DNA of 35,641 nt from Pseudomonadota bacterium (GCA_039196715.1 JBCCUP010000047.1:1-35641); one strand, 5' to 3'; shown: positions 26,186 through 35,300, numbered from the stretch's first letter. Numbers and translations are program-made. The notes: generated by a model from the letters alone, not told the origin.

Positions 26186-27055
26186 ATGAACACCGACCTC
26201 AACGTCCGACAGCTCACCACACCCGCTGACCAGCGCAACACGGCTACCCCCATGACTGCAGACCAATCCCCCGCCGACAAACTTTCGGCGCTGTTGAGCG
26301 CGTCATCCCTGTCCACGGGCGCCGAACCCCTGGCAGACGCCATCCGCTGGACATCGGCGGGTCTCACGCACACCGGCTACGTGCGCCAAGCCAACGAGGA
26401 CGCGTTCCTGGACCACCGGGAGCAAGGCGTGTGGGCCGTTGCGGACGGCATGGGCGGACACTGGGGCGGATCGCTCGCAAGCCAGACCGTCATCGACAAC
26501 CTCGTGGATTTCGTGCGCGCAGACGACCTCGCGGAAAATGTCGCCAGTCTGGAGCAACGCCTGCACCACGCACACCGTCAATGCACGGAGCGCGCGGGCC
26601 CCAAACGCAGCATGGGCAGCACCGCAGCGGTGGTGTTTGCGCACGACCCCTTCTGCTTCTTCCTCTGGGTCGGCGACAGCCGCATCTACCGCGTCAGGGA
26701 CGGCGAGATCGAGCGTATTTCGCGCGATCACAGCGTGGTCGAGCAGTTGGTCCGCGACGGCAAGATCACCGAGATGGAGGCCCGCCACCACCCGTCGGGC
26801 AACGTCATCACACGCGCTGTCGGCGTGAGCTCACAGCTCGATGTCGAAGTTGAATTCGCCACAACGCGCCCGGGTGACACTTTCCTGATCTGCAGCGATG
26901 GCCTCTACCGTCACGTCGAGGACGCCGAGATGGCGCGGGCGCTGGCCGACGGCGACCTCGACCACGCGCTGTCCGAGCTGCTGCGCCTCGCGCTCACGCG
27001 CGGTGGCACGGACAACATCAGCATGGTCGCGACGCGGGCCGAGTACTACCACTGA
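26186..27055 (+). CDS. PP2C-family Ser/Thr protein phosphatase
   Basis: This 289-residue soluble enzyme is of the bacterial Stp/PppA type. The metal-binding and catalytic motifs are intact: GYVRQANEDAF (about 64-74), VADGMGGHWGG (85-95), WVGDSRIYR (161-169), SDGLYRHV (237-244) and GGTDNIS (273-279). It would dephosphorylate phospho-Ser/Thr proteins with Mn/Mg. About 53 N-terminal residues before the catalytic domain are unlike the family core and look disordered. The ATG at 26186 has GGAG 11 bases upstream; an ATG at 26252 would remove part of the extension. No partner kinase is nearby. It is divergent from gltX and convergent with clpB. Confidence 0.92.
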   Translation: MNTDLNVRQLTTPADQRNTATPMTADQSPADKLSALLSASSLSTGAEPLADAIRWTSAGLTHTGYVRQANEDAFLDHREQGVWAVADGMGGHWGGSLASQTVIDNLVDFVRADDLAENVASLEQRLHHAHRQCTERAGPKRSMGSTAAVVFAHDPFCFFLWVGDSRIYRVRDGEIERISRDHSVVEQLVRDGKITEMEARHHPSGNVITRAVGVSSQLDVEVEFATTRPGDTFLICSDGLYRHVEDAEMARALADGDLDHALSELLRLALTRGGTDNISMVATRAEYYH

Positions 27056-27098
27056 CACCGAGCCGAGGCGCGCCGCCGCCGACGCACCTCGCCCTCGC

Positions 27099-29699
27099 CT
27101 AAGCCGCGACCTCGTCCGCGCGGGCACGCGTGAAGACGATACCGCTCTCGTCCGCCGACACGGTCACCGAGTCGCCGCTGGCGAAGTCCGATGCGAGCAA
27201 GCGCTCGGCCAGTTCGTTCTCGATGTGCGTCTGGATCGCCCGACGCAACGGCCGCGCACCGTAGACGGGGTCAAAGCCGGCTTCGGCGAGCAGGTCCAGC
27301 GCTTCGTCCTCGAACACCAAGGTGATCTGTTGCTCCGCCAGGCGGTCCACCAGCACCTGCAATTGCAAGGTCGCAATGGCCTTGAGTGCACTGCGGCCCA
27401 AGCCGTGAAACACCACCAGATCGTCGATCCGGTTGATGAACTCGGGCCTGAACACCCCCTGCACCTCCCGCAACACCGCCGCCTTCATGCCGTCGTGGTT
27501 GAGTTCGTCGGCTCGTGCCTGAATGACATCGCTGCCGATGTTGGAGGTCATCACGATGACGGTGTTGGCAAAGTCGACAGTGCGCCCGTGGCTGTCGGTC
27601 AGCCGGCCGTCGTCCAACACCTGTAGCAGCACGTTGAACACATCCGGGTGTGCTTTCTCCACCTCGTCGAGCAACACCACGGAATAGGGTTTGCGCCGAA
27701 CCGCTTCAGTCAACTGGCCGCCAGTCTCGTAGCCGACATAGCCCGGCGGCGCGCCGATCAACCTCGCCACGGCGTGTTTCTCCATGTACTCCGACATGTC
27801 GATCCGAACCAGTGCGTCAGCGCTGTCGAACAGGAAGGCCGCGAGCTGCTTGCAGAGCTCCGTCTTGCCGACACCGGTCGGCCCGAGGAACAGGAAACTG
27901 CCGTTCGGCCGCGACGGGTCGGACAGGCCTGCCCGGGCACGCCGGATGGCGTTCGACACCGAAACCACCGCTTCCTGTTGACCGATCACGGCCTCACCGA
28001 GCACGGACTCCATACGCAGCAGTTTGTCCCGCTCGCCCTCGAGCATGCGGGACACCGGCACACCGGTCCAGCGGGAGATCACCTCGGCGATCTCCTCGTC
28101 GCCCACTTGGTTTCGAAGCAGCGTGAAGGTCTGCGTGTCCGCATTCTCGCTGGCCTTGAGCTGTTGCTCGAGTTCCGGAATCGTACCGTATTGCAACTCT
28201 GACATTCGTTGAAGGTCGCTGGCTCGCCGTGCCGCGTCGAACTCCAGTCGCGCCGCTTCGAGTTGTTCCTTGATCTGGCTAGCGCCCTGCACCGCGGCTT
28301 TCTCGCTGCGCCAGGTTTCCTCGAGGTCAGCGAAGGCCCGTTCCTGCTCACCGAGCTCCGTTTCGAGTTCGTCGAGCCGGCGCTTGGTGGCGTCGTCTTC
28401 CTCGCGCTTGAGCGCCTCGCGCTGCATCTGCAACTGAATGATGCGGCGTTGCAAGCGGTCCATCGATTCGGGCATGGAGTCGATCTCCATGCGGATCCGA
28501 CTGGCGGCCTCGTCCACGAGGTCGATCGCCTTGTCAGGGAGCTGGCGGCCGCTGATGTAGCGGTGTGAGAGCGTCGCCGCTGCAACCAGTGCGGGGTCGG
28601 TGATGGTCACACCGTGGTGCAACTCGTAGCGTTCCTTCAAGCCGCGCAGGATGGCAATGGTGTCCTCAACGGAGGGCTGGTCAACCAGCACGGTTTGGAA
28701 GCGCCGTTCGAGTGCCGCGTCCTTTTCAATGTGTTCCCGGTACTCGTCCAGCGTCGTCGCACCGATACAGCGCAGCTCACCGCGCGCCAGCGCCGGTTTC
28801 AGCATGTTGCCCGCATCGAGCGAGCCCTCGGCCTTGCCCGCGCCCACCAGCGTGTGCAGTTCGTCGACAAAGAGCACGATCTGACCGTCCTGACTGGACA
28901 GGTCCTTCAGCACGGCCTTCAGGCGCTCCTCGAAATCGCCGCGGAATTTTGCCCCGGCGAGCAGTGCACCGAGGTCGAGCGACAACACACGCTTGCCTGC
29001 CAGGCCCTCGGGCACCTCGCCGTTGACAATCCGTTGTGCGAGCCCTTCGACGATGGCGGTTTTACCCACACCGGGCTCACCAATGAACACCGGGTTGTTC
29101 TTGGTTCGGCGCTGCAAGACCTGAATCGCCCGACGGATTTCCTCGTCGCGACCGATCACGGGGTCGAGCTTGCCTTCCTCCGCCTGCGCCGTGAGGTCCA
29201 CGGTGTACTTGTCGAGTGCCTGGCGCGTGTCTTCAGCGTTCGCGTCGGACACGGCTTCGCCGCCACGCAGGCGCGAGACCACCTGTTCGACGGTCTCGAG
29301 CTTGGCGCCGTGCGCGAGCAGCACCTCAGCAGCGGGGTCACGGGCGATCTTCAACAGTGCCAAGAGGAACAATTCACTGGCAATGAACTGATCACCGTTC
29401 TCCTGGGCCAACTTGTCTGCGCCGTTGAGCACCCTGCCGAGCGCCTGTGAGGCACGGATATCAACCCCGTCCCCCGAGACACTGGCGAGTCGCGCCAGTC
29501 GTTGATCGACGTCGCGCTGAAGTGCGACCACGTCGACGCCGGATTGCAACAGCACCTGACGCACACCACCGTCTGACTGCGACAGGAAGGCCGCCAGCAC
29601 ATGCAGGGGTTCAATGAACTGGTGATCCCGGCCCACCGCGAGCGACTGGGCGTCCGACAACGCGCCTTGGAACCGGGCCGTCAATTTGTCTATTCGCAT
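27099..29699 (-). CDS. clpB: Protein disaggregase ClpB (Hsp100)
   Basis: This 866-residue cytoplasmic AAA+ hexamer works with DnaK to rescue aggregated proteins. The Clp N-domain is at about 1-145. NBD1 has Walker A GEPGVGKT (about 207-214) and the Walker B region [13 protein letters not shown]. The long coiled-coil M domain (about 395-520, [20 protein letters not shown]) separates ClpB from ClpA. NBD2 has GPTGVGKT (about 606-613) and [14 protein letters not shown]. The ATG at 29699 follows GAGG by 9 bases. A sigma-32 promoter lies upstream. Its neighbours pgeF and rluD give the order seen in E. coli and Pseudomonas. Confidence 0.98.
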   Translation of the reverse strand: MRIDKLTARFQGALSDAQSLAVGRDHQFIEPLHVLAAFLSQSDGGVRQVLLQSGVDVVALQRDVDQRLARLASVSGDGVDIRASQALGRVLNGADKLAQENGDQFIASELFLLALLKIARDPAAEVLLAHGAKLETVEQVVSRLRGGEAVSDANAEDTRQALDKYTVDLTAQAEEGKLDPVIGRDEEIRRAIQVLQRRTKNNPVFIGEPGVGKTAIVEGLAQRIVNGEVPEGLAGKRVLSLDLGALLAGAKFRGDFEERLKAVLKDLSSQDGQIVLFVDELHTLVGAGKAEGSLDAGNMLKPALARGELRCIGATTLDEYREHIEKDAALERRFQTVLVDQPSVEDTIAILRGLKERYELHHGVTITDPALVAAATLSHRYISGRQLPDKAIDLVDEAASRIRMEIDSMPESMDRLQRRIIQLQMQREALKREEDDATKRRLDELETELGEQERAFADLEETWRSEKAAVQGASQIKEQLEAARLEFDAARRASDLQRMSELQYGTIPELEQQLKASENADTQTFTLLRNQVGDEEIAEVISRWTGVPVSRMLEGERDKLLRMESVLGEAVIGQQEAVVSVSNAIRRARAGLSDPSRPNGSFLFLGPTGVGKTELCKQLAAFLFDSADALVRIDMSEYMEKHAVARLIGAPPGYVGYETGGQLTEAVRRKPYSVVLLDEVEKAHPDVFNVLLQVLDDGRLTDSHGRTVDFANTVIVMTSNIGSDVIQARADELNHDGMKAAVLREVQGVFRPEFINRIDDLVVFHGLGRSALKAIATLQLQVLVDRLAEQQITLVFEDEALDLLAEAGFDPVYGARPLRRAIQTHIENELAERLLASDFASGDSVTVSADESGIVFTRARADEVAA

Positions 29700-29738
29700 C
29701 GAAGCTGACCTCGTTTTACGCGATTCTGATGACGACAG

Positions 29739-29766
29739 ATATGGGGTCGACCGCCCCCCCTTCAAG
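29739..29766 (-). promoter_or_regulatory. Sigma-32 heat-shock promoter of clpB
   Basis: On the minus strand: CTTGAAG (29766-29760), 13 bases, CCCCATAT (29746-29739). The E. coli consensus is CTTGAAA-N11-16-CCCCATNT, so 14 of 15 bases fit. The site lies between the pgeF stop and the clpB ATG, with a leader of about 32 bases. Confidence 0.85.
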
Positions 29767-29778
29767 CCCGTTGCGAAC

Positions 29779-30513
29779 TCAGTCCAACCAGATCAGCGCC
29801 GCCATCCGACCGGTCTCACCGCGGTCTCGCCGGTGTGAGAAAAAGTGCTCCGGCTCGGCGACCGTGCAGCGGTCGCCGCCGCTCACCTGGGCGACACCGG
29901 CGCGCACCAGGCGTGCACGTGCCAGCCCTGCGAGATCGGCAAACCACCGCTCCGGACGCTCACCCGGGCGAAAGTGCGCGGCATCCGCCGGCATGGCGTC
30001 GCAGAACACCTCGCGCACCTCCGACCCGACTTCGAAGGCGTTCGGCCCTATTGCAGGCCCGAGCCAGGCGATGACACCGTCGGTGTCGACCGGCATCGAA
30101 TTCAACGTGCGCTCGAGTACACCGGCTGCGAGCCCGCGCCAACCCGCGTGCGCCGCGGCCACACAGTCGCCGCCTTGCGACGCAAACAACACCGGCAGAC
30201 AGTCGGCAGCGAGTGCCGCCAACACCACACGGTCGTCGGCCGTCCAGCTTGCGTCGGCGTCGGTCTCGGCCACGGTATCACCCGCGTTCACGCAGCGGGT
30301 GCCGTGAACCTGGTGCAGCCAGACGGGCTCGGCCGGCAGGCCGGCGAGATCGCGCAACCGTGCCCGGTTTGCGCTCGCTGCGGGGTCGCCGACGTAGATG
30401 CCCAGGTTGAACGAGTCGAACGGCGCGGCACTGAGCCCCCCGTGTCGTGTGGTCATGATCGCCTTGACGCGCGACGGGGCCAACCATGTCGGCGTGAAAA
30501 AACCCGAAGTCAC
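29779..30513 (-). CDS. pgeF: Purine nucleoside phosphorylase / peptidoglycan editing factor (YfiH, laccase-like fold)
   Basis: The product is 244 residues. The family signature is clear: [20 protein letters not shown] (about 19-38), WLHQVHGT (65-72), AADCLPVLF (103-111), [13 protein letters not shown] (119-131) and the C-terminal [19 protein letters not shown]. The metal-site residues His70, Cys106 and His121 are present. Members have been described as Zn/Cu-dependent phenol oxidases, purine nucleoside phosphorylases and as PgeF, which edits peptidoglycan composition; the role here cannot be told apart. The ATG overlaps the rluD stop by four bases (ATGA). Confidence 0.95.
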   Translation of the reverse strand: MTSGFFTPTWLAPSRVKAIMTTRHGGLSAAPFDSFNLGIYVGDPAASANRARLRDLAGLPAEPVWLHQVHGTRCVNAGDTVAETDADASWTADDRVVLAALAADCLPVLFASQGGDCVAAAHAGWRGLAAGVLERTLNSMPVDTDGVIAWLGPAIGPNAFEVGSEVREVFCDAMPADAAHFRPGERPERWFADLAGLARARLVRAGVAQVSGGDRCTVAEPEHFFSHRRDRGETGRMAALIWLD

Positions 30514-31481
30514 CGGTGCACCGCCGTGTCCGCCGCGAGGGCGTCGACCAGCCGCCGCATGTCATCCGGCAGTGCGCTCTGCCAGCTGTGGGTTGCTGCG
30601 TCAGCCGGGTGCACCAGGCTCAGCTCCACCGCATGCAGTGCCTGGCGCGGGAAATCACGCAGGCGGTCGATCAACTCGGTCGACGCCCCGGCCGGCACAC
30701 GCAATCGACCGCCATAGACGGGGTCGCCAACGAGCGGCAACCGCTGGTGCGCCATGTGCACGCGTATCTGGTGGGTGCGACCGGTTTCCAGGCTTACGTC
30801 GAGCACGGTGTGGGCGCGAAAGCGCTCAGCCACGCGGTAGTGCGTCACCGCAGGGCGCCCACCCGCCCGCACGGCCATGCGTTTGCGGTCGACAGGGTGA
30901 CGCCCGATGGGCGCATCCACCGTACCGCCGGCCACCGGCGTGCCGACGACGACAGCCTGGTAGCGACGCCGGACGGTGCGCGCCTGGAGCTGCTCGGTCA
31001 GGCTGGCAAAGGCACGCGCGGAGCGCGCCACAACGAAGAGACCCGTGGTGTCCTTGTCCAGGCGGTGGACGATGCCGGCGCGCGGCAGCGTGCGCAACGC
31101 CGGGTCGAGCGCAAGCAGGCCGTTGAGCACCGTGCCTCGAGGCGCACCGGGTGCAGGGTGCATCACCAGGCCCGCCGGTTTGTCGATGACAAAGAGGTCC
31201 GCATCCTGGTGGACAACCTGGAGCTTTACCGCGGCATCGGCCTCCTCGTCCAGGGCGACGTCGGAACCCACGGGCAATTCGACGCGCTCGCCGCCCAGCA
31301 CGCGCACCTTGCGGTCGGCCACCACACCGTCAAGGATGACCTCACCCTGACGAATCAACCGCTGAACCTGGCTACGCGACAGCCCGGATAGGCCAGCGAG
31401 TACCACGTCGAGCCGCTCCCCGGATGCCGTGTCGGGCAGGCTGACGCACAGGCGGTCGGGTGTCGACTTGGGAGCGGACAT
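30510..31481 (-). CDS. rluD: 23S rRNA pseudouridine synthase RluD
   Basis: The product is 323 residues (E. coli RluD is 326). It modifies uridines of the 23S rRNA helix 69 region (1911/1915/1917 in E. coli numbering). An N-terminal S4 RNA-binding domain (about 20-75; SRSQVQRLIRQGEVILDG) precedes the catalytic domain with GIVHRLDKDTTGLFVVARS (about 136-154), including the essential aspartate. GRTHQIRVHMAHQRLPLVGDPVYGG follows. The start at 31481 gives the usual N-terminus; an upstream start at 31514 adds eleven residues. It is divergent from bamD with a 56-base gap and coupled to pgeF. Confidence 0.96.
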   Translation of the reverse strand: MSAPKSTPDRLCVSLPDTASGERLDVVLAGLSGLSRSQVQRLIRQGEVILDGVVADRKVRVLGGERVELPVGSDVALDEEADAAVKLQVVHQDADLFVIDKPAGLVMHPAPGAPRGTVLNGLLALDPALRTLPRAGIVHRLDKDTTGLFVVARSARAFASLTEQLQARTVRRRYQAVVVGTPVAGGTVDAPIGRHPVDRKRMAVRAGGRPAVTHYRVAERFRAHTVLDVSLETGRTHQIRVHMAHQRLPLVGDPVYGGRLRVPAGASTELIDRLRDFPRQALHAVELSLVHPADAATHSWQSALPDDMRRLVDALAADTAVHR

Positions 31482-31537
31482 GGGTGCGGCGCGGTGGCAT
31501 ATACTTGGCTGCATTGTATCTGCCAGCGGTCCTTTCT

Positions 31538-32296
31538 ATGCAACGCTCAACACTCGGTGTGTGGCTCGCCGCCGTGGTCCTGCTCAGCGCGTGCGCGTCC
31601 TCGCCCGACTCGACCGAACCGGATCGCTCGCTCAGTGCAGACGCGTTGTACGAGGCCGCCCGCGACGCACTCAAGCGCGGCGACACGGCGGCCGCACTGG
31701 TGTCGCTGGAAACCCTGCAGGTGCGGTACCCGCAGGACCCGCACGCGGTGCAAGCGCAGCTCGACATCATCCTGGCCTACTACCAACGCGAAGACTACGA
31801 CTTCGCGATCACGGCGGCGGAGCAGTTTCGGAAGTTCAACCCGGGCAGCCCGCACGGGGCGTACGCACTCTACATGGTGGGTCGCAGTGAGGCCGCCAAA
31901 CTCGACGGTCTGTTCGACCTTTACGTCCCGCGCGACTTCGCCGACTACGATCAGCGCGTCCAGACGGCGGCACTGCAAGCGTTCCAGGGCGTGTTTCGTC
32001 AGTACCCGAATAGCCCCTGGGCCGACGACGCGCGCGACCGCAGCAACGAAATTGTCGAAACCAGCGCGCGCCACGAGCTCAAAACCGCGCAGTACTACTT
32101 CGACCGCGGTGCCTACGTCGGCGCCGTGAATCGGGTCAGTGCGCTGCTCTCGCTCTACCCGGATTCCGCCTACACGGTCGACGGTCTGGTCATTCTGCAC
32201 GACAGCTACCGGGCCCAGGGCCTCGGCGAGCAGGCCGACGCCGTGCGTGCGCTGATCGCGACCGCCGACCCCGATCACTCACTCGCCAGCGACTGA
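31538..32296 (+). CDS. bamD: Outer membrane assembly lipoprotein BamD
   Basis: The product is 252 residues. The lipoprotein signal peptide ends at lipobox LSAC (Cys19), so it is anchored in the outer membrane facing the periplasm. Tetratricopeptide-like repeats follow (about 35-245), with YEAARDALKRGDTAAALVSLETLQVRYP, QLDIILAYYQREDYDFAI and HELKTAQYYFDRGAYVGAVNR. BamD is an essential part of the BAM complex that inserts beta-barrel proteins. The ATG at 31538 starts the signal peptide; a longer frame from 31460 overlaps rluD and is unlikely. The order bamD next to rluD is conserved in gammaproteobacteria. Confidence 0.96.
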   Translation: MQRSTLGVWLAAVVLLSACASSPDSTEPDRSLSADALYEAARDALKRGDTAAALVSLETLQVRYPQDPHAVQAQLDIILAYYQREDYDFAITAAEQFRKFNPGSPHGAYALYMVGRSEAAKLDGLFDLYVPRDFADYDQRVQTAALQAFQGVFRQYPNSPWADDARDRSNEIVETSARHELKTAQYYFDRGAYVGAVNRVSALLSLYPDSAYTVDGLVILHDSYRAQGLGEQADAVRALIATADPDHSLASD

Positions 32297-32404
32297 GCGC
32301 GCCAGCACCCGGCCTTCGCCACCAGCCGGCCTGCCGGGTGTCACGGGGCAACCGAGACCTGAGCCGCCTGGCAGCCGCGGGCACCGGATTTGCACCCACA
32401 GGGA

Positions 32405-33985
32405 ATGCCCCCGTCCACGCCGCCCCCGTCGCATTCGAGTCCGGCTCAGTCGCCAACGCCGCAGGACTGGCAGGTGCTGCGGACGCTCTGCTGGTTCCGG
32501 CTGCTGCTCTGCGTCGCCCTGTTTTACGCGTTGCCGCAGCCCGACCTGTTCACCCTGTTCAGCACCCCATCGGGCACCCCGTTCCTTGCGATCAACTCGC
32601 TCTATATCGTGATCAGCCTGGTGCTGCCGGTGCTGCTGTGGCGCCGGTGGCCGGGTTTCTCGACACAGGTCAGCGCGCACGTGTTCAGCGACCTGCTGGT
32701 GATCGGGCTGCTGGTGCTTTCGGTCGAAGGTCTGACCCAGACGGTCGCCAGCCTGCTCTGCATCCCGGTTGCCGAAGCCGTGTTGTTGCGGCGCAGTCGG
32801 CTGCTCTACCCGGTCGCGGGTGTCGCAACCGCACTGGTCGTGACAACCGACGTCGTGCACGGTCAGCTGCTGACCAAATACCCTGCCACGTTTGCGCTGT
32901 CCCTGGCCTTCGTTGCCGTGGCCTACCTCGGCACCGTGCACCTGCGTCGCATCGGCCAGGCGGACGACGCCCTGCGCGCCCAGCACCGCGAACTGTCGTC
33001 GATGACCCACCTTGCCGAGGAAATACTCGACGCCTCGACACAGGGCATGGTGGTGCTCGACAACCGGGATCGCGTGCGCTTCGTCAACGCGACCGCGATG
33101 ATGTTGCTCGAACGCCACCACGTCGACCTGCCCATCGAGCTCACGCAGTTCGACAGCCGTTTGCACGACGCCATCAGCACCCGTGCGGATGTCGTGAACG
33201 ACGAGAGCCGATCGCTGAGCCTGCGACTGCACACCAGCCCGCTGCGCGATGGCAACACCCTGGTGGCGTTGATGGACATGCGCGAGATCGAGGCCATGAC
33301 CGAGCAAAGCCGCCTGGCCTCACTCGGCCGTTGGAGCGCCAGTGTGGCGCACGAGATACGCAACCCGTTGAGCGCGATATCGCAAGCCGTGCAGCTGCTG
33401 CGGGACGACGACTGCGCGCTGCCGCGCGCGCAGATCGTCGAGATCATGGAGCGCAACACCCTGCGCATCGATGCGGTGGTGCGCGACGTGCTGACGCTCA
33501 GCCGCCCGGTCGCGGCGGACCGCTACGCGCATTTCGACACCTGGGTCGCTGAGTTCCATTCCGAGTTTCAGGCGACGCACCCCGAGGCAGCGTTGACGGT
33601 GACGGGGCAGTTCGATGCACCCGCGCTGATCGCGGGCGACGAAAAACGCCTTTTTCACATCGTGAACAACCTGTGCGAAAACGCGCTGATACACGGTGCC
33701 GACAACACCGTGCACCTGGCGCTGTCGAGCGCGACCGACGCCGTGGGCGTGATGCACACGCTCACGGTGTCCAACCGGGGAGCGCCGCTGGATCCCGCAC
33801 AAACGTCACGCATGTTCGAGCCGTTCTTCACCACCGCGGTGGGCGGCAGTGGCCTTGGCCTGTATGTGGTGCGCGAATTGTGTGACCAACTGGGCTTCTC
33901 GCTGGCCTACGACTACCGCGACGGGGTGCACCACCTGAGCGTGCTCGCCCCGGACGCCCAACACGCCACAGGCATCGCCGCATGA
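32405..33985 (+). CDS. pilS: Type IV pilus sensor histidine kinase PilS
   Basis: The product is 526 residues. About six membrane segments (about 25-180) form the sensor input, a PAS-like domain (about 200-295) follows, then HisKA with the phosphorylated histidine near 316 in SVAHEIRNPLSAISQAV. The HATPase part has N box NNLCENALIHG (about 421-431) and G box GGSGLGLYVV (about 480-489). It lies between bamD and the regulator gene in the same order as Pseudomonas bamD-pilS-pilR. The start is uncertain: the ATG at 32405 has AGGGA directly against it, and a TTG five codons upstream (32390) is the alternative. It overlaps the next gene by four bases (ATGA). Confidence 0.93.
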   Translation: MPPSTPPPSHSSPAQSPTPQDWQVLRTLCWFRLLLCVALFYALPQPDLFTLFSTPSGTPFLAINSLYIVISLVLPVLLWRRWPGFSTQVSAHVFSDLLVIGLLVLSVEGLTQTVASLLCIPVAEAVLLRRSRLLYPVAGVATALVVTTDVVHGQLLTKYPATFALSLAFVAVAYLGTVHLRRIGQADDALRAQHRELSSMTHLAEEILDASTQGMVVLDNRDRVRFVNATAMMLLERHHVDLPIELTQFDSRLHDAISTRADVVNDESRSLSLRLHTSPLRDGNTLVALMDMREIEAMTEQSRLASLGRWSASVAHEIRNPLSAISQAVQLLRDDDCALPRAQIVEIMERNTLRIDAVVRDVLTLSRPVAADRYAHFDTWVAEFHSEFQATHPEAALTVTGQFDAPALIAGDEKRLFHIVNNLCENALIHGADNTVHLALSSATDAVGVMHTLTVSNRGAPLDPAQTSRMFEPFFTTAVGGSGLGLYVVRELCDQLGFSLAYDYRDGVHHLSVLAPDAQHATGIAA

Positions 33986-34548
33986 GCAAGACCCTGTTGA
34001 TCCTCGAAGACGAGCCGGACATCCGCGAACTGCTGGCCATCGCGCTGGAGAGCGCGGAGCTGCACTGTGAGCTGGCGAGTCACCTGTCAGACGCCAAGTC
34101 GCTGGTTACCCGCTTGAAACCCGATTTCATCCTGACCGACATCCGGCTGCCCGACGGCAGCGGGCTCGATCTGTTGAGTTTTGCCCGCGAACACGCTCCG
34201 AACACCCCGTGTGCCGTGTTGACCGCCTACGGTGACATGGAGAGCGCTGTCACAGCCTTGCGTGCGGGCGCGGTGGACTACCTCACCAAACCGGTGGACA
34301 TGCGCGCACTGAAGCGCCTGTTGAAAGAGACGTTGGCCGAGTCGCCACGCACTCCCGAGCGCCCTGCACCCGCTGCGGCGCCGACACCGCCATGCGACGC
34401 CGCCAACGGCGATGTGCTGACCGAGGACAAACTGCCCTTGCTCGAAGCACTGGAAGCCACTCGCTGGAACAAACGCGCCGCGGCCGAACGGCTCGGCCTG
34501 AGCTACCGCCAGTTCCGCTACCGTCTGCAGAAGCACAACATTCAGTGA
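33982..34548 (+). CDS. pilR: PilR-like response regulator lacking the AAA+ domain
   Basis: The product is only 188 residues; PilR is normally about 445. The receiver domain (1-120) is intact with E9/D10, phosphoacceptor D53 (LTDIRLPDGSG), T81 and K103. A Pro/Ala-rich linker (about 121-145) leads straight to a Fis-type helix-turn-helix (about 150-188, RWNKRAAAERLGLSYRQFRYRL), which closely resembles the PilR/NtrC C-terminus. The central ATPase with the Walker A and GAFTGA motifs is absent, and no frameshift or leftover sequence is seen. The layout is like RegA/PrrA regulators. It is coupled to pilS and followed by the pilin gene, so PilS is the likely partner. It could bind the pilA upstream sites but could not itself activate sigma-54. 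Confidence 0.9.
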   Translation: MSKTLLILEDEPDIRELLAIALESAELHCELASHLSDAKSLVTRLKPDFILTDIRLPDGSGLDLLSFAREHAPNTPCAVLTAYGDMESAVTALRAGAVDYLTKPVDMRALKRLLKETLAESPRTPERPAPAAAPTPPCDAANGDVLTEDKLPLLEALEATRWNKRAAAERLGLSYRQFRYRLQKHNIQ

Positions 34549-34605
34549 GACCCATCGGCCGACCAGGCAAAAGTTGCAGGATGTGACCACGAATTGCCGA
34601 GCTTT

Positions 34606-34666
34606 TTGTCACATGTTGACAATCGCGCCGTAAAAAAAGTGTCCATCGGACCCAATGCGCCGGACA
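34606..34666 (+). promoter_or_regulatory. TGTC-type upstream repeats, candidate PilR sites
   Basis: A dyad TTGTCAcatgtTGACAA (34606-34622) is followed by GTGTCC (34639-34644) with GGAC (34647-34650) and GGACA (34662-34666). Known PilR sites in Pseudomonas contain repeated C/GTGTC. The cluster starts about 100 bases upstream of the sigma-54 element, a normal enhancer distance. Confidence 0.5.
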
Positions 34667-34718
34667 GCAATCCGATAACATATTGTTTTTATTGTACAAA
34701 TATCACGATACCCCATTG

Positions 34719-34734
34719 TGGCACATGGGCTGCT
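34719..34734 (+). promoter_or_regulatory. Sigma-54 promoter of pilA
   Basis: TGGCACATGGGCTGCT: a perfect TGGCAC -24 element and TGC at -12, with the invariant GG and GC at the right spacing. Transcription would start near 34745, about 80 bases before the pilin ATG. Confidence 0.82.
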
Positions 34735-34826
34735 GATTCAGAGGCAATCGGATTCAAAGAATTTCATTTGGACCGATAACCTGAGTGTGCAACAGCACTC
34801 AACCCCAACTATCAGGAATCGTGAAC

Positions 34827-35300
34827 ATGAAACTCAACAAAGGTTTTACCCTTATCGAACTGATGATCGTCATCGCGATCATCGGCATCCTCGCCGCCAT
34901 CGCTGTGCCCCAGTACGCACAGTACACGCGCCGTGCGGCTTACTCTGAGATCAAGCTCGCCTCAACACCGATCAAGTCGGCTGTTGAGGTCTGCTACCAG
35001 CGTCACGGTAGTGCCGCGCCTGGCTTCTGTAACGCTGCGGTCGCAGCAGCTGCACAGCCGGCCCAGATCACTGAGACCATGGAAACTCGTGCTGCTACAG
35101 GTGCTCGTGTCGGTGCAGTCGCGCTGGACAACGCTGGTGGCAACCCGCAGATCACTGTCACGCCCGCAGGCGGTGAAGGCATCGTGGCCGGTGACGTGTT
35201 CATCCTGACCGGTCAAGCCACCGTTGATGCGGCCACGGGTGATGCGTTCATCACCAACTGGGTTGAGAGCGGCCAGGGCTGCGACCAAGGCTACTGCTAA
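34827..35300 (+). CDS. pilA: Type IV major pilin (PilA-like)
   Basis: The product is 157 residues. A short 6-residue leader (MKLNKG) ends at the prepilin peptidase site; the mature protein begins [20 protein letters not shown] with Glu at +5, the type IVa hallmark. The hydrophobic helix is followed by an alpha-beta head. Four cysteines are at 56, 68, 152 and 157 (the last residue), allowing one loop near the helix end and a short C-terminal loop. AGGA lies 9 bases before the ATG. It has its own sigma-54 promoter and is followed by a strong terminator, so it is probably made at a high level as the main subunit. Confidence 0.95.
   Translation: MKLNKGFTLIELMIVIAIIGILAAIAVPQYAQYTRRAAYSEIKLASTPIKSAVEVCYQRHGSAAPGFCNAAVAAAAQPAQITETMETRAATGARVGAVALDNAGGNPQITVTPAGGEGIVAGDVFILTGQATVDAATGDAFITNWVESGQGCDQGYC

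Noticed and set aside
26186-29699. PP2C phosphatase plus Clp ATPase as remains of a type VI secretion locus (PppA and ClpV)
   Set aside because: The ATPase is true ClpB with a long M domain and a sigma-32 promoter, in its conserved place beside pgeF-rluD; no other type VI genes are present.
32279-33307. Minus-strand frame of 342 codons opposite pilS
   Set aside because: Gln/His/Arg-rich antisense shadow without family features.
32338-33552. Plus-strand frame of 404 codons overlapping pilS in another frame
   Set aside because: The pilS frame has kinase motifs; this one is Arg/Pro-rich with no recognisable domain.
33982-34548. Truncated PilR explained by a frameshift or stop
   Set aside because: The frame is open from the receiver domain through the HTH, and there is no space for an ATPase domain in any frame between them; the C-terminus is intact.
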